From: Bacteroidia bacterium
GTDB lineage: Bacteria > Bacteroidota > Bacteroidia > Bacteroidales > CAJPTX01
Reading direction: 5' to 3'
Assembly (NCBI GenBank): GCA_905373475.1
Contig: CAJPTC010000032.1
Span: 1-28,786 of the forward strand
DNA length: 28,786 nucleotides
In this document: positions 1 to 8,400 of the stretch, piece after piece
Numbering within the stretch: position 1 is the stretch's first letter
Layout: the number at the start of each line of letters is the position of its first letter
The notes under the pieces: generated by a model
The model's database searches: none
What the model was told of the DNA's origin: nothing
The model's input: only the letters and a program-made list of their open reading frames with translations
Program-made: the position numbers and the translations under genes

Positions 1-2183
1 TCCTCGCTGCATTTGATGCGGAGAAGATCGCATTTATCCCTTACAAAGAGATTTTGCCGTTTTTCTCGCAGAATGACTTTAACTGGAACGTGACACCCTC
101 TGATGAGAAATCGCGCGAATTTGGCTTGCTATACGACGCTGTAAAAGCAACTTTAGATAAAACCGCCTACATCTTTCGTTACGATGTGCACGAAGCTGAA
201 CTACGTGAGTTTATAAAACAGCATTTGAGCGAAAGCTCCGAACTCATACAGATCAACAAAAACAACTTCGTGAGCATCTATCAGCGGTGGCTAGCGCAAG
301 TGCAGCCGAGTATTGATGTAAACTGGGAGAGCCTAAAAAAGAAAGGGCTGATAGATGGCGATTTCTTTTTGGCAGACTTACTTTCTGAGAAAAATCAAAC
401 CATAAAGGAAGCGCTCTTTGTCTTATTACAAGACAACAGGTACATCGTGGATAGAAAAATAGATGCGCGTGGCATGTTCAACGAAAGCTCTGTTTTTTTC
501 AAAGACCACCAAAAAGCGCATGCGCAGTTTTGGAGTCTGTACCAACGCCCGCCACGCGAGGAGTACTGGGACTATATCATCAAGCGGCGAGACCTCCTAG
601 TGCCACAAGATGTACGTGAGCGAAAAGGCTCGTTTTTTACGCCCAAGATTTGGGTAGCTCTCTCACAAAAGTACTTAGCAGATGTACTCGGCGAGAACTG
701 GCAGGATGAGTACTACGTTTGGGATTGTGCCGCAGGTACGGGCAATCTACTCAACGGGTTAACCAACAAGTACAACATTTGGGCTTCGACGCTCGATCAG
801 CAAGATGTCGACGTGATGAAAGACCGTATCAAGAACGGAGCAAACTTGTTAGAGAGCCACGTCTTTCAGTTTGACTTTTTGAACGATGAGTTTACGAAGC
901 TACCGCAACCGTTGCAGGATATTATAAACGACCCCGAGAAGCGCAAAAAGTTGGTGATTTATATCAATCCGCCGTATGCGGAAGGTGATAATAGAAAAGG
1001 CGAAGGAAGGAATGGAGTGGCTATTTCAAGGACGCACTTAAAATACGAACGCGTTATGGGCTATAGCAAGCGCGAGCTATACATTCAATTTGTTGTTCGT
1101 ATTTACAATGAACTTCCTAACTCCCTGCTTGCAGTGTTCTCAAAATTAAAGATTGAACAAGCCCCTCGCTTTTTTGAATTTCGACAGCACTTCTTAGCCA
1201 AACTCCTAAAACTTTTTCTTGTCCCAGCCAATACTTTTGACAACGTAAAAGGCGAATTCCCGATTGCTTTTCAGGTGTGGAATACTGGCACTGAAGAACG
1301 TTTTCTTTCTATTGCTGCAGATGTATATAATGAGGTTGGGGATTTAATAACCCGAAAACAAATATTCTCTTATGACGATCTAAATGTGATTAATGACTGG
1401 ACTTTGACCTTTATCGATGATACAAAAGCCAGTATTGCCACACTGATTGGTGTTGGGAACGATTTCCAAAACCAGCGCCTTGTACGAATAACCGAATCTT
1501 TGCGACCTTGGAATCACCAATATCAGTGGCAAATAAACTGCGAAAATCTTATACATTCAGCTATTTACCTATCAGTTCGATTAGCTTTACATCCAAGTTG
1601 GCTCAACGATCGCGATCAGTTCTTATACCCAAACGAAGGCTGGCAAACGGATACCGAATTTCAAAACGACTGTCTTGCCTTTACCCTCTTTCACGGGCAA
1701 AATCGCATAACTTCAGCAGAAGGCACAAACCATTGGATTCCATTTACCGAAGAGGAGGTGAATGCCAAAGAGAAGTTTGAAAGCCACTTTATGACGGACT
1801 TCATCTCTGGGCGGTTTGCGCCCAGAGAATTACGAATGACAAATGACGAATTACGAAATAAGGGTAGAGGCACTTTAGGAGATCTGGCAAAGGGAAAATC
1901 GTTTATACCCACAGAGCCACTGGTATTTTCACCTGAAGCTATTGCGGTGTTTGATGCAGGACGCGAGTTGTGGCGCTACTACCATGTGCAGCCGAATGCG
2001 AACCCGAACGCGTCGTACTACGATATACGGGAATATTTCCAACAAAGGAACGAGAAAGGGCGCATGAACCCAACAAGCAAGGACGCAGAATACAACCGTC
2101 TGCTAAGCAATTTGAAAGCAGCGATGGAGGCGCTTCGGCTTAAGATTGTGCCAAAGGTATACGAATACGGATTTTTAATTTAA
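1..2183 (+). CDS. DNA N6-adenine methyltransferase, type IIG-like restriction-modification enzyme (5' end outside window)
   Basis: The reading frame is open from the first base with no stop, so the gene begins upstream; the TTG near 54 is unlikely to be the start. About 726 residues are visible. Methyltransferase motif I (DCAAGTGNL) is encoded at about 723-749 and motif IV (NPPY) at 966-977, which indicates an amino-methyltransferase acting on adenine. A KGSFFTP stretch upstream of motif I is typical of gamma-class enzymes of type I and IIG systems. The residues after the methyltransferase core probably form the target-recognition part. A nuclease domain, if there is one, would lie mainly in the missing N-terminal part, so I cannot say whether this is a complete restriction enzyme or only a methylase. 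At 1804-1860 a hairpin and a short repeat array are read through in frame. The next gene on this strand is another restriction enzyme, suggesting a defence cluster. Confidence 0.8.
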   Translation, partial: LAAFDAEKIAFIPYKEILPFFSQNDFNWNVTPSDEKSREFGLLYDAVKATLDKTAYIFRYDVHEAELREFIKQHLSESSELIQINKNNFVSIYQRWLAQVQPSIDVNWESLKKKGLIDGDFFLADLLSEKNQTIKEALFVLLQDNRYIVDRKIDARGMFNESSVFFKDHQKAHAQFWSLYQRPPREEYWDYIIKRRDLLVPQDVRERKGSFFTPKIWVALSQKYLADVLGENWQDEYYVWDCAAGTGNLLNGLTNKYNIWASTLDQQDVDVMKDRIKNGANLLESHVFQFDFLNDEFTKLPQPLQDIINDPEKRKKLVIYINPPYAEGDNRKGEGRNGVAISRTHLKYERVMGYSKRELYIQFVVRIYNELPNSLLAVFSKLKIEQAPRFFEFRQHFLAKLLKLFLVPANTFDNVKGEFPIAFQVWNTGTEERFLSIAADVYNEVGDLITRKQIFSYDDLNVINDWTLTFIDDTKASIATLIGVGNDFQNQRLVRITESLRPWNHQYQWQINCENLIHSAIYLSVRLALHPSWLNDRDQFLYPNEGWQTDTEFQNDCLAFTLFHGQNRITSAEGTNHWIPFTEEEVNAKEKFESHFMTDFISGRFAPRELRMTNDELRNKGRGTLGDLAKGKSFIPTEPLVFSPEAIAVFDAGRELWRYYHVQPNANPNASYYDIREYFQQRNEKGRMNPTSKDAEYNRLLSNLKAAMEALRLKIVPKVYEYGFLI
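1804..1860. repeat. Hairpin plus AATTACGAATGAC-type repeat array inside the methyltransferase gene
   Basis: A perfect 10-bp inverted repeat (TCTCTGGGCG at 1804-1813, CGCCCAGAGA at 1819-1828, 5-nt loop) is directly followed by a short array of related words (AATTACGAATGAC, AAATGACGAATTACGAA). The same word family recurs in non-coding DNA at 2229-2240 and, in the opposite orientation, at 13546-13580. Here it is translated in frame as a peptide containing RMTNDELRNKG without breaking the gene. It looks like an interspersed short repeat inserted into a tolerant linker. Confidence 0.6.
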
Positions 2184-2338
2184 GTACGAGGTTCTAGGTA
2201 CGAAGTACGAGGTAAAGCGGCGAGGACAATTACGAATGACCGATTACCAGCGCAAAGCGATTATTTGCGATGCACGGAATTTTCGTGCGAAGGCACAAAA
2301 CAGGGTTGCCACATCGGTTCTACAAAGCCTTGCGGCTT

Positions 2339-2365
2339 GCAGCGTGCCATGGCGCGCTGCTACAC
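2339..2365 (+). repeat. CCATGGCGCGC palindromic dispersed motif, copy 1
   Basis: Positions 2339-2360 are a near-perfect palindrome: GCAGCG and CGCTGC arms surround GCCATGGC with one mismatched pair. The part from 2344 to 2365 (key core CCATGGCGCGCTGCTACAC) matches 28046-28067 on the opposite strand at all but two positions, and more loosely matches 10408-10427. This suggests a dispersed short palindromic element. Confidence 0.5.
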
Positions 2366-2460
2366 ATTGATCATCACCTACAAAACGTTAAAATCATATC
2401 ATAGCGTCGCGGCATGACACGACGCAATAGAACCCTATTCGGGGGTGGGTAATTTTAGCC

Positions 2461-2623
2461 GATGTGAAATGTTGGGATGCTTTATATTGCCCTTACAGGG
2501 CGCACAAGAAGTTAAGAGTTACACAATGTGATCATAAAAATCGCACATTGCACTTAGACCTAGGCTGGATAGTGCTGCACTTTCAGTGCGAAAAACATAG
2601 CTTCATACCTAAACGGAGCAACA
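2461..2623 (+). repeat. Dispersed non-coding two-hairpin element, copy 1
   Basis: This block is homologous to 28117-28256. Shared landmarks in order are ATGTGAAAT, a TATTGCCC hairpin (GCCCT-tac-AGGGC, 2489-2501), a CTNGGCT block, a GCACT-ttc-AGTGC hairpin (2577-2589) followed by GAAAAACA, and a CTTCNTACCTA-ACGG-GAGCA tail. Copy 1 carries extra sequence between the two hairpins that contains its own 7-bp inverted repeat (CAATGTG at 2524-2530, CACATTG at 2544-2550). No coding capacity is evident. Similar sequences are, from memory, common between genes in Bacteroidetes; the function is unknown. Confidence 0.65.
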
Positions 2624-2745
2624 ATATGCAATAACATATTGATTATCAAATCGTAGAGGCGAGACGTGCCCGTTAAATACGTCGTTGGTGTAATAACGGT
2701 GATATTTCATTTACGCCGCTTATACTCCGAACTCTACCCCAGACA

Positions 2746-5241
2746 CTATAAATAACGCCCTGTGACGCTTTCGGGCACTGTCCTTATTTGTGCGGGTGTC
2801 CCCGTGGCAATAATTCGTCCGCCAGCTTTCCCACCACCTGGTCCCATATCTACCACGTAGTCAGCGTTGCGTATTAAATCAAGGTCGTGCTCAATAACAA
2901 TGATTGTAGCTCCGTGATCAATAAGACGTTGGAAGACCTGTAAAAGCACTTGCACGTCAGCAGGGTGCAAACCAATGGTAGGTTCGTCAAAGACAAAGAG
3001 CGCATCGGTCTGCGGCCTGCCCATCTCACTCGCCAATTTCAAACGTTGCGCTTCGCCTCCCGAGAGACTTGGCGTTTCTTCGCCCAAAGTAAGATATCCT
3101 AATCCAAGTTCTTGTAATACTTTCAAACGCTGATGCACTAAAGGTAGATCGGCACAAGCGATGATGGCATGATTGATGTCCATATCCATCAGCTCGGGCA
3201 ACGAGTAACTATCGCCCGTCTTATTGGTACGTTTTATATCGTTCGCAATACGCGAATAGCGCGCTCCCCGACACTCGGGACAAGGAATGGTAACATCGGG
3301 CAAAAACTGTATATCTAGATCAATCCCTCCTGTTCCGTCACACGTCGGACAACGCAGCTTCCCCGTATTGTAAGAGAAGTCTCCTGCTTTATAACCGTGT
3401 TCCTTGGCGGTCGGCGTTCGTGCATAAATTTTCCGTAACTCATCGTGCACATTAGCGTATGTAGCCACTGTTGAGCGCACATTGATGCCTATAGGTGAGG
3501 CATCTATGAGTTTCGCTTGCCGTATCCCGTCTGCTGTTACAGCTTTTACATGTTTTGGAAGCGCTTTACCCGCCAATTGTGCTTGCAAAGCGGGAAGGAG
3601 GCACTCGAGTATCAGAGTCGTTTTCCCAGAGCCCGAGACACCTGTTACGACACTCATACACCCCTTCGGGAAATCGACCTCAAGAGCATGAACGGTGTAA
3701 ATACTATGGGTTGCTAAGTGAATACGTCCTTGTTCAAAAGGTGTTGTTGGCTGAGCGCTCATTCTGCTTATTGTTTCCGCCTGAGGCGGAAGAAAGGGGG
3801 CAATGCGAGAGCCTTGTGTCTGTTTTACCTCTGCCAACGTCCCCTGTGCAATGATGCGCCCACCATCAGCGCCAGCCTCTGGACCAAGTTCAATGAGATG
3901 AGAGGCTTCTTGAAGGATCTGTACGTCATGATCCACAAGAATAACACTGTTGCCATCCGCAACGAGGTCGTGCATCACTCCCGCCAAGCCTCTAATATTA
4001 GAAGGGTGCAAGCCAATAGAGGGCTCATCTAACACATAGAGTACCCCTGTTGTTCTATTTCGTACTGCACGTGCCAATTGCATCCGCTGCCGCTCTCCTG
4101 TAGAAAGCGTAGAAGCGGTACGGTCGAGCGAAACATAATCCAAACCTAGTTCTATCAGCCTTTTTGAAACAGAGAGAAAAGCGTCACAAATATTCTTCGC
4201 CATGGGTTGCATTTCGTCAGGCAGAGAGGAGGGCACACTCGCAACCCATTCTACCAACTGCGCTAACGGGTAGGTACACACTTCGTCTAACGATACACCT
4301 TTGATGCGCGGTAAACGAGCTTTGTGCGAGAGACGGGTGCCACCACAATCGGGACAAGGTTCTTGTTTAAGAAATTTCTCTACTCGCTTCATACCCGTTT
4401 CGTCCTTAACCTTCGCAAGGGCATTCTCTACGGTGTAAACGGCATTGTAGAAGGTAAAATCTAACTCAGTAGCCCCTTCTTTGTTTTTAGGGATGTAAAG
4501 AATATGTCGCTTCTCAGCAGGTCCGTGTAGTACAATCTCGCGTTCCTGTGCTGTAAGTTGCGAAAAAGGTACATTGGTACGTACGCCCATTTCGCGGCAT
4601 ACATCTACCATAAGAGACCACATCAGGGTATTCCACGGAGCAACAGCCCCTTCCTCTATGGTAAGGCTTTCGTCGGGTACAAGCGTTGTTTCATCCACAA
4701 TGCGCACTTGCCCAGTACCTTCACACCGCGTACATGCGCCCTGACTATTGAAAGAAAGTTCTTCTGCAGAAGGACCATAAAACATCGCGCCGCATTCTGG
4801 GCAACGCAACTCCTGCTCAGCTGCAACCTTAAGCGAGGGGGCAAGGTAATGACCATTGGGACAACAATGCGAAGCAAGCCGCGAGAACATTAGACGAAGT
4901 GAGTTAAGGAGTTCGGTTGCCGTCCCAAATGTGCTCCGTATTCCAGGTATTGTAGGACGCTGATGGAGTGCAAGTGCCGAGGGAATGTAAAGCACCTCAT
5001 CTACGTCAGCCTTTGCTGCCTGCGTCAATCTGCGCCGTGTATAGGTAGAGAGCGCTTCAAGATAACGACGCGACCCTTCGGCATACAAAATACCCAAGGC
5101 AAGCGAAGATTTGCCAGAGCCAGACACGCCTGCCACAGCAACAATCTGATTGAGAGGAATCTCTACATCGATATTCTTTAGATTGTGAACGCGTGCCCCC
5201 CGCACCACAATCTTGTCGGGTCTTATTCCTTGTCCTTTCAT
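2746..5241 (-). CDS. uvrA2: UvrA2-type excinuclease ABC subunit A paralogue
   Basis: ABC-type ATPase of the UvrA family, 831 residues. The first Walker A (GVSGSGKSS) is at 38-46, a zinc-finger set of cysteines lies at about 126-173, and a CPDCG is at 296. The first signature (LSTGERQRM) is at 379 and Walker B with LDEP at 401-407. The second Walker A (GVSGSGKTT) is at 534-542, a CxxC zinc pair at 631/634 with partners at 654/657, the second signature (LSGGEAQRL) at 726, and FDEP at about 751. Canonical UvrA has about 940 residues; the shorter length and reduced region after the first Walker A fit the UvrA2 class, which lacks the UvrB-binding domain. Members have been tied to drug or DNA-damage tolerance, but the role here is not known. 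The ATG at 5241 is preferred because AAGGAAG lies just upstream; the frame stays open to 5499 but would then translate the heptamer repeats. Confidence 0.9.
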   Translation of the reverse strand: MKGQGIRPDKIVVRGARVHNLKNIDVEIPLNQIVAVAGVSGSGKSSLALGILYAEGSRRYLEALSTYTRRRLTQAAKADVDEVLYIPSALALHQRPTIPGIRSTFGTATELLNSLRLMFSRLASHCCPNGHYLAPSLKVAAEQELRCPECGAMFYGPSAEELSFNSQGACTRCEGTGQVRIVDETTLVPDESLTIEEGAVAPWNTLMWSLMVDVCREMGVRTNVPFSQLTAQEREIVLHGPAEKRHILYIPKNKEGATELDFTFYNAVYTVENALAKVKDETGMKRVEKFLKQEPCPDCGGTRLSHKARLPRIKGVSLDEVCTYPLAQLVEWVASVPSSLPDEMQPMAKNICDAFLSVSKRLIELGLDYVSLDRTASTLSTGERQRMQLARAVRNRTTGVLYVLDEPSIGLHPSNIRGLAGVMHDLVADGNSVILVDHDVQILQEASHLIELGPEAGADGGRIIAQGTLAEVKQTQGSRIAPFLPPQAETISRMSAQPTTPFEQGRIHLATHSIYTVHALEVDFPKGCMSVVTGVSGSGKTTLILECLLPALQAQLAGKALPKHVKAVTADGIRQAKLIDASPIGINVRSTVATYANVHDELRKIYARTPTAKEHGYKAGDFSYNTGKLRCPTCDGTGGIDLDIQFLPDVTIPCPECRGARYSRIANDIKRTNKTGDSYSLPELMDMDINHAIIACADLPLVHQRLKVLQELGLGYLTLGEETPSLSGGEAQRLKLASEMGRPQTDALFVFDEPTIGLHPADVQVLLQVFQRLIDHGATIIVIEHDLDLIRNADYVVDMGPGGGKAGGRIIATGTPAQIRTVPESVTGRYL

Positions 5242-5291
5242 GTCTTCCTTCAATATTTTCCGAAAGGTAATACTTAAGCGACTTTGACGCA

Positions 5292-5345
5292 GTTGGAAGT
5301 TGGAAGTTGGAAGTTGGAAGTTGGAAGTTGGAAGTTGGAAGTTGG
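5292..5345. repeat. Heptamer tandem repeat (GTTGGAA), 7 copies plus a partial
   Basis: Seven perfect head-to-tail copies of GTTGGAA run from 5292 to 5340, followed by GTTGG to 5345 and then GCGCAAAGCG, a word also found at 2250-2259 beside another short repeat. The array lies between the uvrA2 start codon and its proposed -7 box, so it would be transcribed as CTTCCAA repeats in the uvrA2 leader. It resembles the short heptameric repeats known from cyanobacteria and some Bacteroidetes. Copy number in such arrays tends to vary. Confidence 0.95.
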
Positions 5346-5372
5346 CGCAAAGCGATCTATTGTGCGTAGCAT

Positions 5373-5393
5373 TTTGCATCCTATGCAAATATA
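5373..5393 (-). promoter_or_regulatory. Probable uvrA2 promoter -7 box with overlapping inverted repeat
   Basis: On the minus strand 5393-5386 reads TATATTTG, an exact match to the Bacteroidetes -7 consensus TAnnTTTG. A 7-bp perfect inverted repeat (TTTGCAT at 5373-5379, ATGCAAA at 5383-5389, 3-nt spacer) overlaps the box and the expected start of transcription, so a repressor could sit there. No clear -33 TTTG was found. Confidence 0.4.
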
Positions 5394-5499
5394 AATATTG
5401 GTTTTTAGGCGTGCGTTTGTGCGTATCTTTATGATCGCATACTTTTATGAACATTACCTGTTTTAACTTGCCGATTGAGAGAATCCTACATACGAACAA

Positions 5500-8400
5500 A
5501 TGAAGACCTTTGCCGAAATTCTTGCCTATTTCAGAGACACCTCACTCACAGAGACCGAAAAAGGCACACGCTTTGAACGCCTTATGTGCGCTTGGCTCAG
5601 AACCGATGCACGCTATGCTAATTTATTTGCGTCGGTCTGGCTATGGGAAGAGTTCCCATTTCGCAATCAATTCGGAGGGAAGGATACAGGAATAGACCTC
5701 GTAGCCAAAACCCAAGAGGGGGAATATTGGGCTATTCAGTGCAAATGTTATGCAGAAGATAGTCTTATCAATAAGGATACTGTAGACTCCTTTTTAGCCA
5801 CTTCCAGTCGAACATTCCTAACGTCGGAAAACAATACCCCGACACCATTTGTACACCGATTGTGGATCGCGACAACGAACCACTGGGGAAGTAATGCTGA
5901 AGAAGCCATTCAGAACCAGAATCCGCCCGTATCGCGTGTAAACTTGCATGACTTGGCGCAGTCCTCTGTCGATTGGGAAAAACTTTTTCGTGGGCTAGAA
6001 GGAAAGAATGCCTCTGCGAAAAAGAAACAGCTACGCGAACATCAGCGAGAAGCCTTAGAAAGGGCGCATAGCCACTATAAAGATAATGACCGCGGTAAAC
6101 TTATTATGGCTTGTGGTACAGGAAAGACCTTTACGTCTCTCAAGCTCGTAGAGCAAGAACTAAAGGGCAAAGGGCTCGTATTGTTCCTCGTGCCGAGCAT
6201 ATCGCTCTTGGGGCAGTCTCTTAACGATTGGGCGACTGATGCGGAGTACTCTCTTCGTGCCATTTGTGTTTGCTCTGACGGACGTGCGTCTCGCAAAGTA
6301 AAACGGAATAATGAAAACGATGAGTTTGAGAACACAATCGTAGATCTTGCACTTCCAGCCTCTACCCATGCCGACACAATTACGCGACAATTGAGAGCTT
6401 ATAGAAATCACGATGGTCTGACGGTCGTCTTTTCGACGTATCAGAGTATAGATATCGTTTCGCAGGCACAGAAACAAATTTTGAAGGAAACCAATGGAGC
6501 ATTTGGAATTTTTGACTTCATCGTATGCGACGAGGCACACCGTACGACAGGGGTAAAGATTTCATCCGTGGATGAGAGCAACTTTACGAAAATTCACAAT
6601 AACGATTTTATTCAAGGGCGTAAGCGCCTCTATATGACTGCTACGCCACGCTTGTATGGCGAGAGTGCGAAAATAAAAGCGAGCAAAAATGATTGCATTC
6701 TTTGTTCGATGGACGATGAAACGATTTACGGTGAAGAGTTCTATCGGGTAAATTTCTCGTACGCGGTGCAAAATGGTATTCTTACGGACTATAAAGTGCT
6801 TGTACTCACTGTGTCCGAAGACATGATACCCGAGGTGCTACTAAGAGAAATAAAGGATGAGAATGTTAAAGAGCTGAACTATGACGACACAGGTCGCTTG
6901 ATTGGAGTCATTAACGGCTTATCCAAAAGAATATGGGGCGACAAAGGGATTACGTGGGATGCCGATCCGCGGCTGATGCATCGTGCACTGGCTTTCACGC
7001 ATAAAATAGGGAATGAGAATGAACCTGGAACCTCTAAGAATATAGCAACCACTTTACCGCGAATATCCGAAATCTATAACCAAACTCTTACCCAGGAGGA
7101 ACAAAAGGCAGTAGTACACGTCGTAGCACGCCATGTAGACGGTAGTATGGGGGCTGTAGATAGGAATGAAGCCCTGAGTTGGCTGGGGGAAAAGGCAACT
7201 GATCCTCAAGAATGCAGGGTGCTTACTAATGTCCGTTGCCTGTCGGAGGGGGTAGATATTCCTGCTTTAGATGCGGTGCTGTTTTTGTCCTCTCGGAACT
7301 CGCAGGTAGATGTGGTGCAGAGTGTGGGGCGTGTTATGCGTTCTTTTCATAAGGGACAGGCCGACGAAAAGAAGTATGGCTATATCATTATCCCTGTGGT
7401 AGTACCCGAAGGAACGAGTCCTGAAGAAGCGCTTGACAATAATACGTCATTTGCAGTGGTGTGGGACATACTTAATGCTCTCCGTTCGCACGACGATCAT
7501 TTTAACGCACACGTCAATACCATTGCGTTGAATAAGAATAAAGGAACGAAGGTAACCGTCGGGATGCCAGGGCTCGGACAAAACGCAATGGGGCAAAGTG
7601 TGCTGGAAGGGGATGCCAACGATGCACAAGATGCCCAGCAACTCTCACACCAACAAGTGGCGCGACGATTAGAGCTACGATTTGGGGATACACAGCAAGG
7701 TATCTATGCGAAGTTGGTAGAAAAGTGCGGCGACCGACTCTACTGGGAAAACTGGGCGGCTGAGGTGGGCGAATTTGCCAAGAAATATATAGAGCGTATC
7801 TCACGTCTTGTCAAAGGCGGGAACAGTAAGCTCGTCGCCGAATTTGAGAGGTTTGTGAAGACTCTGCAGCAGGATCTAAACCCAGGGATCGATGCCGAGC
7901 AGTGTATAGAGATGCTGGCACAGCACCTTATTACGCGTCCTGTGTTTGATGCTCTCTTTGCCGACTACCAATTTGTGAGCAATAACTCCATTTCCGCGTC
8001 TATGCAAAAGATGATAGAATTGCTAGAAACCGAAGCGGTAGACAAAGACCTCAGTGCACTCGAGGCTTTCTATGAGTCGGTACGCCTTAACGTGGGCAAG
8101 ATCGATAACCTTGAGGGCAAGCAAACGGTTATCAAAAACCTTTACGAGAAGTTTTTCAAACGCGCTTTCCCCCTCACGGTTGAGAAACTCGGCACGGTCT
8201 ATACCCCTGTGGAATGTGTAGATTTCATCCTCCGCAGTGTAGACGATATTTTGAAAGCGGAGTTTGACTCTGCGCTGACAAATGCGGGGGTGCATATTCT
8301 CGATCCCTTTACGGGGACGGGAACTTTCATTACGCGCCTGCTGCAATCGGGGTTAATTCGCCCAGAGGATATGGTTCGGAAATATGGTGCGGAGATTCAT

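Larger units (their letters stand above)
2184..2745. other. Repeat-rich intergenic region between methyltransferase and uvrA2
   Basis: No credible gene is visible in these 562 bases between two converging genes. In order it holds: tandem GTACGAGG/GTACGAAG words directly after the methyltransferase stop (2184-2212); an AATTACGAATGAC word followed by GCGCAAAGCG (about 2229-2259); a small hairpin GCACG/CGTGC (2272-2288); a 22-bp near-palindrome centred on GCCATGGC (2339-2360); and a larger two-hairpin repeat element (2461-2623). No convincing U-tract terminator was seen. Confidence 0.6.

Noticed and set aside
5292..5345. CRISPR array
   Set aside because: Seven-base direct units without spacers; this is a simple tandem repeat, and no cas gene was seen.
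5242..5499. Extension of the uvrA2 frame by 86 codons to 5499
   Set aside because: The extra residues come from the heptamer array and lie upstream of a good AAGGAAG-ATG start at 5241; homologues begin near this ATG, and the proposed -7 box lies inside the extension.
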